Part shown: positions 25,721-40,625 of the stretch, piece after piece | Position numbering within the stretch: position 1 is the first letter of the stretch | How the letters are laid out: every line of letters starts with the position of its first letter | Assembly: GCF_002443255.2 (NCBI RefSeq) | Contig: NW_019211456.1 | Span: 54,539,743 to 54,603,742, forward strand | From: Varroa destructor | Lineage: Eukaryota > Arthropoda > Arachnida > Mesostigmata > Varroidae | Length of the DNA: 64,000 nt | Reading direction: 5' to 3' | Program-made: the position numbers and the translations under genes | Notes under the pieces: model-generated | Databases searched by the model: none | Seen by the model: the letters and a program-made list of their open reading frames with translations, nothing else | What the model was told of the DNA's origin: nothing

Positions 25721-28700
25721 TAAATTTGCATATTGTGCCTTTTTCGATGCAAGTATCCAATTCTGTCGCAAAACTGTCTAACTTGACTTGCGAAAGTTCG
25801 GTTTAAACGTCCAGTCTTGGCCTCTGCTGTTTTTGTTGGAAAAAATAATTATTTGAAATCTTCAATTAAATACCTAATTATTTCAATGCCATCTTGCACT
25901 GAATATGGATTTGAATGCTCTTTTCAGTCGGAGAAACGTAGTTCGGTCAGATGGCTAATATCGATTTTTCTATTTTTTACAGGTAAGTAAGACTACAGGA
26001 TAAGTACATCATTCTACTGTGGGCCGTAAAACTACAAAATATGTTCGTGCAAATTGTAAACATCTTTTGTTTTTCGTGAATATTTTTTTATCAGATTAAA
26101 TATGTTATTATTAGAGGTTATCACGATTACAAGGTTCCGTATCATTTGATTACAACCATCTCTCTCAATCAAATGAGTTTAAGTTAAAATGAAAATATAT
26201 CTGTTGTTATATATTGAATATGTCAAGCATGTTTGAGTTTCATAGTTTTATTCTTGTATCGCAGCAGAGAGGCTCTTGTCTGTTCTTGTTCTTGTCTACT
26301 CGGAAAACGGATACGGGCTCGGAGCGGGTGAAGTAATTTGTATTATTTGAGCTTGGCAATACACTTTAGTAGAGAGCAAAAAAATGAAATTTAAATATTT
26401 GCGTGCGGCTTCAGATAATTTTGCGAATGGCAAAAAAAATTAATAATTTCTACAAGGTACTCTTGTTGTATTTTTCAACTCTGAAGTTGTTTGTCCGAAA
26501 TACGGTCATCCACGAAATTTTCATAGCTTCAAAATATTGGTGCATCTTGTAGGTAAGCATACTGCTGTGCAAACGACATATCTGAAAGTAGATGAGTTCA
26601 AACAAAACATTCATTTGACTTTATGATATGATAAATGAAGCAGTCCATATCCGTTATAATAATTAGATTTAATAGTTTATTTATTATAATAATAAAACTA
26701 TAATTATAACCGAAATCAAAGGAATTTACCCGACATTTTCAAAGTCAAAATGTATAGAAAATTAGGTACATTATTTTAAAGCTAAAGCTGTAGTTTTAGC
26801 TTTTGGACTGTGTGGGCCCTCTTCTTAATAGAGAAACAAGTAGTGCTTCTATTGTTGTTTTTCCTCATATTTTGGCTATTGTCAGATACGGCTTCTAACA
26901 AGTAAATCAACTGGAACGGTGTCGTTCGCTGCTCTTCCAAATCAACGTAGTATCAAAAAGTCCGAAATGAAGAACTCAGTTGCATGGTGACAGGGCACCT
27001 TAATTTGCGAATTTACTTTGGCTCAATCAACCTACTGGATGACTAGACGGACATTAAATAAACGGGTCTGCCGGTTTCGTTCTCTGCCTATTTTTCTGAA
27101 AAATCTCGAATTTTCTCCAAGATGTAAGATTGCGCCTATTATGGGGGTTCAAAATAATACAATACAAACCGCTTATAAAGCCTCAATGGCTGTCGGGGAA
27201 ATCGCCAAAGAAAGGTCAGATTACTTAAATTAGCATTATGCATTTTTCAAAGAAAAATAATATATCCAGTCTCACACATGTAGCTCTCCCTAGAAAGAAT
27301 TTCTAGCGATTCTCAAAAAACAGCCTTAAGAGATCTCGCTCTCTCTCTTCTTTTATGTTACAGGTTAGTCACAATATCTACCATAAATGTATCACACAAT
27401 AGAGATCACTGCGTGTGAATAAGATAGGTAATTAATAACTATGTGCCAGTACATTACAACATTAATGTAAGACATTATTTAAACAGAAAAAAATACGTTG
27501 CAGACTTACTGAGTATAGAGGATTGGAAGTGTAGGTATGACAATGCGGTGCGAAAAATATTGGGAGAGTGCCTTAGAAAATAGCGGCATTAGGGTCAGCT
27601 ATGGGCTATTCAGATCGAGTTCTTTATATAAGACTATAAGCCTCAAACAGATTTGTAAAAGCGAAGCGATCTCTTGTATCAGAAAAAATTTCTCACATAG
27701 GTCTTGCGTTAATTAGTGTACGTGTAGTGTAGTACGTGGGTATAAAAGAAACGAGGATCGTAACAAAAAGTCGAAATTGGTTGATGACTTAGTGGTAATT
27801 TGCATAATATTATACGGTTCACATGATTAGTTATTGTTAAGAATATTCAGAGACTACAGTTTCTTAACTTTTAACCCTTGTAATGCTTCAAAATTAGGCG
27901 GGAAACACTTGCGGAGGGCAGGTGGTCAATTTTTGGTGAGACTGTAAAGTTTGATCGTAAAGTTCTAGATGAAATTCTGGATTAGAATGGTAATAAACTA
28001 GAGACCGCTGAGAGGTATGCTTATTTAATTATATAGAAATACACTTCATATCAAGTGTACTTGGATACCTACAGTCGCGTAGGTTGGCGTAGAATATGTA
28101 TTAAGAGCATGTAAAAATAGCAATGTAGTTTTGCAAGCCTTCCTCATGCTGACCTTTTTCCTAAAACTTAAGGCCACGTTCCTTGCCATATATTTAAATT
28201 TTAAGCAATCGTAAGGCTATTTCTATAATGCAATAGATAAAACTCCTTGTTTCGTTTACTTTTAAATGAAAAACCGTGTTAGATCTGGAGAATACGGGAA
28301 TTATAGTTGTAGGGGTCTTCGGCTTTAGACGTAATTGCAGCATTTGCATGTTACTAGCATTACCACCAAGCTGTGAAACTGTGCTGGCAGTTGTTAAGCA
28401 ACTTATCCAATGAGTTTCTTCTGAATATCTTATCGCGAAAAATTGATTTCCTTATATTACTGGCTACTATTCTGAGTCGACATGCTCATTAACTATTGAA
28501 TGAGACATATGATTGTAATAAGAATTAAAAAAAAATAAAAACATTTGTCGTAACTAAGGCTATGCTAGACCGGAACCTATACATATTACCACTGAACGAT
28601 GAACTTCCAGCCGATTTTTAGTACCAGTAGTCATCGTTTAAAAGGGAACAGCAACCCTAGTTACCCTCTAAATTTGCTCTGTTCGCTAAACCTGTTTTAA

Positions 28701-29149
28701 GGGTACTTCGGAGATACGCAACTTCTGCTAATGAAGCAAGCTAACATAAACTCCCACCCGCTTAGCAGTATAACTTTTCCAAACGTTTTTGAAAGAATAG
28801 TTTACAGTTAATTTTTGGATCCATGTAAACACAGCTTCTTTCTAAACGCATATTGATATAGGGATAGACTGTACGTGGGGTCACCCGAAACTGTTGTTTC
28901 CGTGAACATGTAATAAAAGCAGATGTTAGAAGTACTACCTTTTTACAGACTCGAATAACGACGGAAGCATTGAGAAATGAATGGACACACCTAATGGCAT
29001 TATATATACCCGACTGACCATTAGCTGATCCCGCGAAATAACAATGCATCGGACAATGTCAACAACAATAATCCTTTACAATAACAACATGATTCTCTTA
29101 AAGGTGATTATTCTATTAAATCCATCAGTTTCCCGAACCTTGCACAGCG
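25721..29149. other. no gene recognised
   Basis: AT-rich. The - strand frame at 28762-29049 (95 codons) has several cysteines and no recognisable motif. Confidence 0.55.
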
Positions 29150-29950
29150 ACGGTGAATTGAACCGTAGCGAAGCTATTTCGCAGCATCGTTGAGGCTGCA
29201 AAAGCAACCCTTGTGGACTAGTGGTATAGGGTGAAGGGAATGAATAATTTACTTTTCCTTTTAGAAATTACTGGTCCTTCAGACCGCTTGAAGTGCGTGG
29301 GCGGTCTCTACCTATGGTGTCTCGCAGCATCTTCTTCGGACGATTATTCTGCTGCGTTGTTTTCAGCAGCTCTTTCACTACGCAGACGTCTCACTTAGAA
29401 CTCTTGACAAGCGGAGACTGCCTAAGGGCTGATGTGCCCCAGCCGACATCAGCGGCAGTGTCATAGCAATGATGATGAGGGCCCCGAGAAGAGAGGAACG
29501 AAAAAGCTTCTTTTCGCGCGGTAGACTATCTTTCCTATCCTGTGCTAAAGCTCTGCCAGTCAGTCGCTTTTTGCTGGCTCCGCCTGTCAGTCAAGTCGAG
29601 GAGGTTGGTATCCTTCCGCTTCTTTTCTAACTGCACACTTTGCCTCTTCGTGTAGCTAGCAGCTCTTGTACCTTTACTCGTCATTGTAGCGACGACTCTA
29701 GGTCAGATAAGCCTTATTTCACTTTAGCTTGGTGAATTGTTGCGGGGGAGCATGCTGTTACATTGGTAGGCCATCTACATGCCAGTTATAGCAGAGTCTG
29801 CCGGGTTATTTTCGGGTTGTGTCTAGCTGACGGGCTGGCTAGCCAGATAAACAAAGAGAAAGCCTTAAAAGGAGACAAAGGTAGCTCATGTGCCGTGTCT
29901 TGTTGATAGGTTTCCGGACCATCTTAGGTTATGAAGACGATGGGATAATA
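29150..29950. other. GC-richer island without a sustained frame
   Basis: About 800 bases of balanced composition with no long frame on either strand. It contains CAGTCAGTCGCTTTTTGCTGGCTCCGCCTGTCAGTCAAG-type internal similarity near 29558-29595 and pyrimidine-rich stretches. It could be an LTR or other non-coding part of a mobile element; I found no matching partner copy by eye. Confidence 0.25.
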
Positions 29951-32900
29951 TGGGAGAAATGACATGCTTTATTCGCTGATCTTATCTACACTAACCGTAC
30001 GAATAGCTATAGCTGACAATACTGTGTCGTTTAACTCGATATGTAGACGCTAAATAGGCTGTATGTCGTGTATCGATCACCTCATCAGGCGCTATGGTAA
30101 TACGTAAATAAGCACAATAAGTGAAAAAGAATAACTGACCACAAACAGAACGTTACTTCTTAGTTGATCATGACGTTCGAGATCAAAAGTCAGGAATCAA
30201 ATTGTAGCCCTGATCGCACGAGGCTTCTCTGTGCACTACAAAACTAAATATTTACGGTTATGTGTATGTTTACTTTCGTCACGTGGTAAAAAGCATCCAT
30301 ACAAAAAAACTCTTTTACTCAAGTGACATTACTTTTATGTATACAAAAGACATTTGTAAGACGCGCTTTTCGACAATTCTGGAAATCAAATAATTCGTAT
30401 TGGCACTGCTAAATTTCAAGGTAGCGTTGATACTTGGGTCTTTAGTAGCGTTATTCAGAGCGTCTAACTCAACGGCTTCTACACCATTGAACAAAATAAT
30501 CTGAAAAATAACTTATCGGCAGCCATCGATATTATAACTGACTGGCACGCTGTGTACACGATCTACCTACCCAATTTTACTATGTTGCTTGCTTGTGAAT
30601 AAGACAATTATTTTTATTTTATTGTACTTTCGCATTGAAAGTACTCTGGTTCTGCCATTCCTTCCGTCATCTGTGTGGATTCTTATCGCTCAGACATATA
30701 AGCTTCACACTTGGTATACCATCTAATTATTCTAGTGCTTCAGCATAGTAATGAATTAGTATCTCAGTACTATAGATACTATATCATTTTGCAACTATAA
30801 GGTGACATAACTGATGCTTGCTGTTGCAATATACAGTAAAGACTAAATAACATGCCCTTTTTAAGCCGTAATTTCTAGCAACGATAACAAAGCCTAAATA
30901 AATGACGGGTATTACCGTGCTTGCCGGCGTCTACCCCTATAGTATTTTGTGCGGCGATATTTTTAATGGTAGTAGAATCAAGGGATGGCGTGGGCTCGGT
31001 GACTAATGCGCGTTCCTTTTGAATATGTTAGCACAGTAACCATGATCATACGGCCTCATTAGTTCAAATTTCAGCGTTAATAAGTGATTATTATGGTATA
31101 TGCTTACTATGGCATTTCGTAGATATATTGGAGAAAAGCCTGGATAAGTCCAACAAAACCCGCCTGAAGCAAGTTCCTCCTAGCAGTTTAAATACATGAC
31201 GTAAAAGAACGTAATAATATTACTACGATTATTCTCGTATGAGTACGTATCTACCGTACGTTTGATTTGGTGTTTGAAATAACAAAAATATAAGCAATGC
31301 AAATACCAGCAAATCTCACAAAGAATCATGATAATTTAAGGTAATGTGCGTATCTGTATGGTTACTCTGACTTTATTAAGGCCACATAATTTCATTGACT
31401 GGAATACGATGCCGCGACATAGTGTCAATTAATCTACTTTGAATATTTTGACCCTTTAATGAGTCATTTTGCGTTACAATCATTAATTTTCTATATCCAT
31501 GGAACCAACCAGTATGCAGCACGGCGATACATTTGGCCGGTATGTAAACTCATTTTGTAGTCTTTCCTCATAATACTTTCGAAATTCTGCGCACTCTGCC
31601 ACGAACAAGCCCATAGGTAAGATAGGAGTGCTAAAAGGTTTTAGTTCGGTGGGGAAAACCTACAACTCAAATGGCGCGTAGAAACTGATCACGCATTTAA
31701 AATGGCCACAGAATTAGCATGCCGAATTTCTGCTATGTTATTCACGAAAAGAAGATATTAATCTACAGATTATTGACATCTGTAGCTATGTCATTTACGC
31801 CTAACCTATGAGAGCCAAATATTGAATGAAATATGCTAAGAATAGATAAAAACATTGGATGCGAAAAAGCATTTGCTAACAGAACTACTTGGCTAAAATC
31901 ATGCACGAAAAAATGAGAGTGTAATAGAAGAACGAATTATAGTTTCGCACTATACTATAATAACCACCTGGTAGTTTAAACTGGCTTTAGCAAAGGACCA
32001 ACGATATTATTATTTATAATCACTTTGTCACATATAATACTAGAAACAACGGGTTCTTAAGGCCCCGACACCTTCTACAATGTGAAGGCGCCAGCAGTGT
32101 AATCATCAGCAATTAAAAGACAAAGCTACTCTAAATAAAAGAAAATAGCATGAATTATCGTTATTGATAACTCACCAAACAAAAGCAACATGTATGGACG
32201 TGTAATTACAGCAAGATAGTGCACGAAAATTGCAACAAATAAAATGCGTTCTATTTAGTGGTTCTTAGTACACAATATAAAGACATTTATCATCCAAGGA
32301 TGAATTCAAATTATATGCATGCAATCATTTTGCAAGCTAAATAAAGGAGACGAACGCCACAACAACGCAATAACGGACTTAGAGCTGCATAGACTATGTG
32401 ATTCGCGCAATAGCATGGTGGTAACTTGTTTGACGTAATACTATACAGGTTTGGACTCTTGGGCTTGACGCCATATGATGCAGCGCGTTAAAGGCTATTC
32501 GTAACGGGAAATCATATTAGTCAGCACTTCGTATCGGTAAAATAAAGAACCTTGACATTATCATAAGGTCCTTTGGGACGCATAAAAATCGAAACCGAAA
32601 TGAGAAACGTGCTCGAAGTGATCATGGATATCACATTGCTGAAATGTTGGCTTCATCAAGTTATTACAAAATAAATTTTTACGCAGTGAACCATATAAAT
32701 ACAATAACATGCCATTGTAAAAGTGCGAGTATTACAATTAAGGAAAGAGGCACAGTAACGGTACACAAAAATTATATCTCGTAAAAATTAAACTTACTTT
32801 AGTGAAACAATCCTGTTTAAACCTAAGACAACTGTTAGAACAAACAACGAGGTCTAAAAAGCATGACACTAAGACTATTCCATAGCGCTACCTATAAATG

Positions 32901-33379
32901 CCTACTAGTCAAATAAATTCGCCTAAATTCATCTACTTTATTTTATACTATTATTACGAAGTAGGGTTTTTTTCTAATAGGCGGGCTATAATTTATATGG
33001 CAGAATATTCTAGAAAATTTGGAACCCTTCAAACTGCGCTAGCCAACACTTAGTACATTTCAGCTAAAACTTCGCAGGCTACCACACAGTAATGTCCCCG
33101 TGATGGTGCTATGGTAATGCTCAATTGTATTGTCCACACACTGAAGATATGAAATCGAGATGTTCTGGTTAAAAGGTGAACGCCGATAATCAATCGACTC
33201 AATTAATAAAACTAAGTAAGGAAGTCGTCAAAAACGAACAGAAGTAGCCATAAAATCGTGCAAAGTAATCGTGTTACCTAACAAAGCTAAACTCCACAAG
33301 ACCTTTTTGAGGCGCGTATTTTCTATCCACCAATCTTAAAAGGCAAGTTCTGACACATCAAGTTTCTTAAGCCAAGATT

Positions 33380-33847
33380 TTGCTCCATCGGATTTCCCCA
33401 CGTTCTGCAGCACGACCCGCAAGCGTTTCAAAAGAGGACTTGAGGATGCATGAACCATGGGCTCCTCCTTCTTTTTCAGAGAAATTTATGTGTTGCCCAA
33501 ACTATGGAAGAAGCCGAGCTGAATTGCTATCGAAAGTCCTGTTTGAAATTTCACACTCAGTGAGCGAGAAAACTGAATTTCTTTTTAACCAATCTAATAA
33601 AAATAATGTAAGTTCTAGCAATGATTAAACGAGATGATTGCTTCGGTTCAATAGTACACATGTTGTGTATTTATGCGCGCTAATCTTGAACCCTAGTCAG
33701 AATAAGAGTATACGTTGCGCACGACTATCCTGTCCGTTATGCGCAAGAACTTCTTTAAAATTTTCAACTATTAATATTTCAAAAGAAGGCACCTGCGACG
33801 CTACCAAACGTTGCACAAAAGCGCCGAAATTCTTGAGGGATTCTTAA
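33380..33847 (+). other. two adjacent unrecognised open frames
   Basis: The frames at 33380-33628 and 33638-33847 both begin with TTG and lie end to end in slightly GC-richer DNA. The second has several cysteines (CARLSCPLCARTS). They could be pieces of one decayed coding region broken by a frameshift. No family is recognised. Confidence 0.15.
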
Positions 33848-35036
33848 TTACCTGCTTTGAATGTGGGGGTCACGTCTGTTCACAATAATTTAGACCAACT
33901 TTCACTGTAATCATAAGGCTTTTGTGGCAGAGAAGGTCAAATAATTAAAATATCCCGGCTTCTTAAAGAGTGACTAAATATTCGAAGAAGTCGAAAAAAG
34001 AGGTGCGTACAAACTGCACGCAACCTGACGCATTATAGAAAATAAAAACTATCATTTTTGGGCTTTCTTTACCTCAGTCTATATTAGAGGCTGGAGTACA
34101 ATCAGCGGCAGGTGGGCTAAACGGCAAATGTAATTTCAGTGGTAGTAAATGTAGGTGTTCAATTTGGATTTACTGGAAGTACCCGCAAATACGCCAAGTT
34201 GAGTGCTGAGGTGTTTATGTCAATGAAACTGAACGAAGGGCATCACTGGTCAGATGGTTTGTAGGTGTAGTTATATGAGAAGACTGTGGAATGGGTTTTG
34301 TGATTGGGTGGTTGGTATAAATCGATGATCCTGATCGGATTCGAATCTAGACCGAGTCTAAGAGTCGTTTGTAACATTGAATCCTACAAAGTAAGAAGTT
34401 GGACTATTTATTCGGTTCTACTGAGTTGCAAATGTTGACCATAAATCTAACAAAATCTAGAGTAAAGTAGCTAAACAATTACATTACAAAGTTTCTACTC
34501 AAACGTCGAACATTTGTATATATAATACTTGTTAGAGGAATTGCATCTAAACGATCATTAAGCTCGAACACGTTTTACTTAAATAAAATATTCATTCGTT
34601 AGCTAAAAGCATCCGTATTATTCTATATACATATCTCAAAATGTGAGGCTTATTTGGTTATTTTAGGATACATAAATTTATACAAAATTTGCTCCAGCGG
34701 GTTCGCGACTTTTTATACGATGCGAAAGCCCCCAGTCGAAGAGCATGTTCTCTCGCAGTTCTCTATGGCATACAATGAAAACATATGTTCATTTTATACT
34801 TTAATACTTTAATATACTCACATGTTATCGGTTAAAAGACATCATCACGAGCGACGTTATTGCTTTTTAAATAGCCTTGATTTATATTTTTGAGATATAT
34901 ATAGATCCAGTATATGAGATACACATGACGATCTAAAAAACGGCACTGGCTAATTACGACACTTAACCAGTAATGGGGGTCTTTTTTCTGTCATTTATGT
35001 ATTTGCATTATTGGGAGCATAAAAGTAGCTGGTGTA

Positions 35037-35072
<36 letters not shown>
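35037..35072. repeat. compound (TC)n(TA)n microsatellite
   Basis: Seven TC units are followed without a break by eleven TA units. Confidence 0.95.
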
Positions 35073-35776
35073 CGATATAAATGATAGCAAAAAGGCTCTC
35101 GTTACTAGGTAAGCGTTGTAATTAACAGTGATGACAGGACTAGCACCGGGACAGGTGAAATTTGTTTGTAACAGATATAGTTAGCATTGAGTAGAATCTT
35201 AGTTTGCTCCATGGCACTCGACAGCGTCATTCACGCGTGTGCTTTAGTTTAAGGTTCAAGATCGTCCGCGTTCTGAACTAATTATTGTTTGAAAGTGCCA
35301 CACCTTTACACATGTGATGATAACTAATTTACGCCTGTCCCAGGATTTTGCAGTAACGGTTTGTCGTATTATTTCTAATATTTTCGCGTCATCCCTGGGT
35401 CGTTACGGTGCCTATTCTGTTTGCCTTTTTTTTCGGTCGCTGGCACCATGCCCGTTGATGCTCGTACCGATCGCCTTTCGCACTCTAGGCTCCTACAAAT
35501 GAAGGTGAATTCGAGAATACACGTGTCCCTCTCTTGGGTTTCAGCCGAGCTTACACTTTTGTAACTTGTATAAATATGTAGAGGATAATGGAGAAGCGGT
35601 GTAGTACTGGCACCACGATTTACCGTATTCCTACATACTTACCCGTCTTTTCAGATTGACATAACTGTTGGCGGCTTACATGGCTTCAGCGTGAATTTAC
35701 GCGCAGCGTCGTTTCTTTTTTTGATTTAAAAAACATCAATAATAATATTATTGAGTTGGTATATTGGCAATGAATA

Positions 35777-35795
35777 ATATATATATATATATATA
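35777..35795. repeat. (AT)n microsatellite
   Basis: A pure AT tract. The following bases (GGAGGTTTCCATAAAATTTGT) are reminiscent of a mariner end but have no confirmed partner near 37010. Confidence 0.9.
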
Positions 35796-36789
35796 GGAGG
35801 TTTCCATAAAATTTGTCCACCCAGTGCGCTTAACACGCACCAAATGTATGGGAATAAAATCCATTTAAATCTTTCTAAATGTCGCTGCTCCATATCCGAC
35901 TTAAATTATCATAAGAAGAATAAATCCTGCTCTTTGAGAAGATTACTTGGCGAGAAAAATAAGTATCTCATATTTTAGATAACCTTTTCATCTTTTTTAA
36001 ATATACTTCTTATGCAGAAGGTTTGTTGTTAAACTGTTACAAGCAAATCCAACAGATTTGGAAACTGAATAATTTTTAAACTACGCGCCAGCCAAATCTC
36101 GCTTGTTTTTTTACTAGATGAAATTTGAATTGGAAATTATATAGCTTTGTAGAAGCTCGGGCGCTAAAACCGGTTGAGTCGAGGATAAATTAATACACAA
36201 GAAAAATCTTCACTTTCGGAAATGAACGGTCAGTGGTCAAATTTTTGTTCCTGCGAAAATTGTTGTTGCGGAAATTAATCGAAGACTGATAAAGACATTA
36301 AATAAAAAGACCGAATTGAAAGTATCGTACCTGAATTGTGCAAACATCTCAGGATTGGAATGTTGAAGACAGGAGATGAGGAACAAGGGCACATTCTCAT
36401 AATTGGAGAGGATTTTCACACAAGCAGAGCTAGGAGCCTAAGCGCTTTGTCGGCGTGGTATTCCACATGTAACGTATCATAGAATTATAACCTAAATACT
36501 AAAAATGCTGGCACTGAATAAAAAATAGATTCCCTGTTAATTGACTCCAGGCCTGGAAGTGAATATGTTGTATTCCACATGCAATTCGCGGAACTTTAGT
36601 TAACAAAAAATCCGCCTGGAGCATACGGTCTCTATAAACGAGGCACGGTCCGATCCCTACCACCAGCCGGAGAGGGACCACGCGAGAGAATAGCAACGCC
36701 CTGAAAAGAAGTTGGATTCGGTGGCACTTTTAGGCATGAATGTGATGGCAGTATTTCGAATGGACCATGGAATGGGGCGTCTAACAGGA

Positions 36790-37010
36790 TGTACTCGCTG
36801 GAAATGAACGCAGCCCTCTACCTCGAGCTTCTCAAGAGGTTCATGGATCGTTTAGTACAGCAATCGAAAGCACACCCTTTGGTTATTTCATGACAACGTC
36901 AGCCTTCATCGCCATGCCTAGATTGAGCAAAGGAATATAACCTTGGCCTCAATCCACTTACTTGTCCGACAAGCTACTCAATTTCAAAGCCATATTGGCT
37001 TGTAACAATA
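36790..37010 (+). pseudogene. mariner-type (DDE/D) transposase fragment, frameshifted
   Basis: The stretch MNAALYLELLKRFMDRL (about 36805-36855) matches the mariner segment N-A-x-x-Y-x-x-x-L-x-R-L that precedes the second catalytic aspartate. One frame on, LWLFHDNVSLHRH (about 36876-36915) gives the H-D-N motif containing that aspartate. After another shift, WPQSTYLSDKL (about 36943-36975) sits where mariners have the P-x-S-P-D-L-x-P-x-D block with the third acidic residue; the aspartates there are partly lost. Stops and two frame changes make it a pseudogene. Neither the amino-terminal DNA-binding region nor the terminal inverted repeats were identified. Confidence 0.65.
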
Positions 37011-40000
37011 CATAATATGGCTCATCTACAACTGCGTTTTATAATGTGCTAATATATTATTATTAGTAATAAAAAATTTTGAAATTACGTCCTTGAGTTC
37101 AAAGACTGTAGACAGTTATAAAAATTATTTTCTAAAAGCGCTCGAACCGCTGCATGACCAGGTAAAATTAATGATGGTTGGGAAAAGCAGCATGTTGATA
37201 GCTAAGATAAAAGTAATAAGAATATGATTACTACCAATAACCTATTTATTCAATAATGTTTCTGATACCATCAAAAATATATTTTTAATCTATAGTAGTA
37301 TGTTTCGGTTATGTAGTTTACACAACATCACTTACGATCAGAGATTTCGGCGTCGAAGAACTTCACACTTCGATTTGATACTGTGTACAACTATACCAAT
37401 ACATCATAAAGCTAGCCAACATTACATTGCGTGTCTCATCATAGAAGGAAAAAGAGATTTACGTATACATTCGTTTGTGCAAATCACTTTTTATAAAAAA
37501 TGGTTTACATAATTCAGGTTCGAGAAGTTCGTCTCAAAGGTTCGTCTACACAGCTTCCATAAAGTCTGCGATAGCAAATTCTCAAATCATGACGTACGAA
37601 CGTTGAGTGTGAATCTCACAATACGTTTTTTTAGTATAGACCTAAAAACCACCTGGGAAAATGTTGCGTTATTCCAAAGGTTTTAAAATCCAATATAGAA
37701 TTTGATATGAATGTAAAATTGTATTAAAATTTCTAGATTTTAACATAAGCGATTTTTCGCGTCTTATTCCTCAGGTTCACTCAATTGCTGAAAGTTGGTG
37801 ACACTTGGTGGAGGCACCAGTTGAAATCGAACAGATCGTGCAACTTTAATGAAAACTATTCATATACGTTTAAATTAACATGAACATAAATTTATAAATA
37901 CTCTATAAAATTTTAATGCCAACAAATTTCGAACGAGGATTGTCGTTTGGGTCATGCAACTAACGTACGAATAAAAAAAGTCGATCTAGGCATCGACCCT
38001 AAAACATCCGTCTGTCAAGGTTGGTATTTCTCGCGGTACGGGTTATAAGATTATTATCTAAAACTGTATATGAGCAAATACGCTAGAATTTGCGTACTAC
38101 ATGTTTTTATTCAGTTATAGACAAATGCGCGTGCTTGGTTCTATACTCAATTTTTAAAGTTACAGGCAATGAATGAAATTATGATCGGAAAAAAATCCGT
38201 TACTCATGGTGAGCCATAAACCCAGCAAAGTCATAAAGCAAGTTTAGCAAGTGCACTTTAAAACCTGAAACCGCCAGTTCAGTCTTAGTATCAAATAGGT
38301 TCGGACCCTAAGTAACGATAATGGTCGTAATCGTTAGCAGAATAATCCATCAGGTTTAGTCGCGCTGATGATTCCGATGACAATCAGTCCATGCACATAC
38401 TTACGTGAATGAGGCTGAGTAGGATCTGCATGGAACGAATTTTTTAAGTAACAACGGACCAAAGGGCTACCTTACAATGGCCTGCTGAATTAGTGAATGC
38501 AAAATAAAATTTGCTCTAATAGCTCTAATATAGATTACGAAATTAATTAAACCGCGCAAAAAATTTCCAGTAGAATATTGATCTTCGTATATCGTAGCGC
38601 GACATTTACTTCGTGTTCCGTTAGCGTGTTATAATAAAGATAACGAAATACATAAACGGTTTTTCATCATTTACACTTTATTGAATTGAACTACCTATTT
38701 TCATCGCAATTAACCTGCCGACTGGTATAGGCCACTTTCAAATAATTAAAAAAGATTAAGCAATGCATTTTTAACGTGATAGAGATGAGCGGATCTCCGA
38801 AAATAAAACCATACATTACAGTTTGAAATTGAAGTCAAAATAATATTTTACGTTTTCAATATTTTGCTAGTTCATAATGGTCTGTATGTAGAGCGGGATG
38901 CGGAACACTGCAGAAAACTCTAACCATCCCTAAGCCTTAAGCTCTTATCTCTAAAATTATTACTAACTAGTAATAGACTATAGAAATATACTTTTTCCTA
39001 TAGCAATTTAAGTGCAAATAGTGCGTCTTTCAGTCTCTACAGAAATCCAGTAAATATTCCAAGTATAATGTTGTCCAACTTTATTGAATTTATAACGATT
39101 GTTTCAAGGTTAGCCAAGCTGTGATATCTGCAAAAAATTAATCAAGGTATCCCCAGAAGCAACGATGATCTGCCAAACGAGTGTGCTTGCGAATCTGTGT
39201 CTTGAGACTATCGATGCAATCGGCGTTTAGTATATTCTGATGTACCAAAATTCCGCGCTAAGTAGATATCTTTTAAAGTCAAATATAGCGATTCTGCGCT
39301 GCTAAAGTATTACCACTTATTTAACTTGAAGTCTGCGAAATCATAAATAAAAGACTCTACCTAATGTTGTACTTGGCAGTCTTTTAGAAGCAGTGAGAAG
39401 CGTATAACTCCTGGTAAAGAGATCGTCAAAAATACCATGGAATATACATACATATATTTAGCTGTTATGGATTAAGACTATTTACCATGTGATTCTCATA
39501 AATGAGGCTTCATAAAAACTATAGTACAATAATTACACCGATTATTCTCTGTGATTATTACCGTCAAGAAGTTTAACACTTTCCAATTTCTATCATTTCT
39601 TTGTAAACATTATTAAAAAATGTACGTTGCCGTATGCCTTAGAAGTTTAGTGTCTGGTAGAAACTAGTAGCTTAATTTAAGGTTACTTAACCTTCATAGG
39701 AATTTCAATACAATCAAGCATCACTGCGATCCCATATGCTGCCTATATATTTATACCTGGGTGAAAAGATCATAGTAAGGAGTAAAGCTAATCTTAAATA
39801 AGGACGGCTTTATTGGATCGTTCTTGTATGTTGAAAATACAATGAGGTATCGCAAAGCCTGTTAATCAGAAACTTTACTTATTTTACTTATAACAAATAC
39901 AGAATGTATAATACAATTATTTTGATAGGACTATTTCGCGTTTATTTCATTTACTATGAATCTGTGTTTATTCTAAACATATATCTGCAACTTTTTTACA

Positions 40001-40625
40001 CTTTTTTTTACTTAGTACATCTAGATTAGTGCGGGCAAGGCTCTACTAAATTCAATATCAAAAAATATCAGAAGTAGCAAACTCAAACCTGGGAGTGTTT
40101 CCTTTGTATAAACAAGCATGGCCAGTGTTAACAGTAAACTATAAAACTGCAGCAAGCAGCAAGCAGAAAATGGCCACGATATTAAATCCGCATCACAAAC
40201 AACCCAGAGTTCATTAATCGCTAACCTAAGTTAGTAGACCCTTATCAAGTACTTGCTCTTTTCCCTTATCTCATTTGGAAAAGATTTAAAACCTGCGTTA
40301 GATATAGCTTAATTTCGTGTACGTTGCAAGACCTACATTAAGTTTCACTTGCTTTTAGGGTTCAACGATGTTAAGAAAAAGACTTTCAGAATACGAACAT
40401 ATTTTACTATTAAAAAATAGATTTAGCTGTTTTTACTTTAAAAAAAGTGTTTTTGGCTTGAAAATGTTATGCACTTTCCTATCAGCAGGTATACTCCTTT
40501 TTTTTGGAATAACAAACTATGCACTCTTATGTTAGTACAGTATATGCGATTGCAAGACACAGAAGGTTCAATTCAGATAATAATTACCATCTCTGTATGT
40601 ATTTATGGTAATTGTGATTTTGTAG
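37011..40625. other. no gene recognised; directly upstream of the first muscleblind exon seen
   Basis: AT-rich. No upstream coding exon with a phase-0 donor is obvious. GCAGCAAGCAGCAAGCAGAAA at 40151-40171 is a short tandem of AGCA words. Confidence 0.5.

Larger units (their letters stand above)
29951..36789. other. no host gene recognised
   Basis: AT-rich, apart from the adjacent frames at 33380-33847 and the microsatellites at 35037 and 35777. The part immediately before 36790 (from about 36500) is GC-richer and probably belongs to the mariner copy, but I cannot read transposase in it. Confidence 0.5.

Noticed and set aside
34335..34365. GGATTCGAATCTAGACC resembling a tRNA T arm
   Set aside because: No A box or acceptor pairing nearby on either strand.
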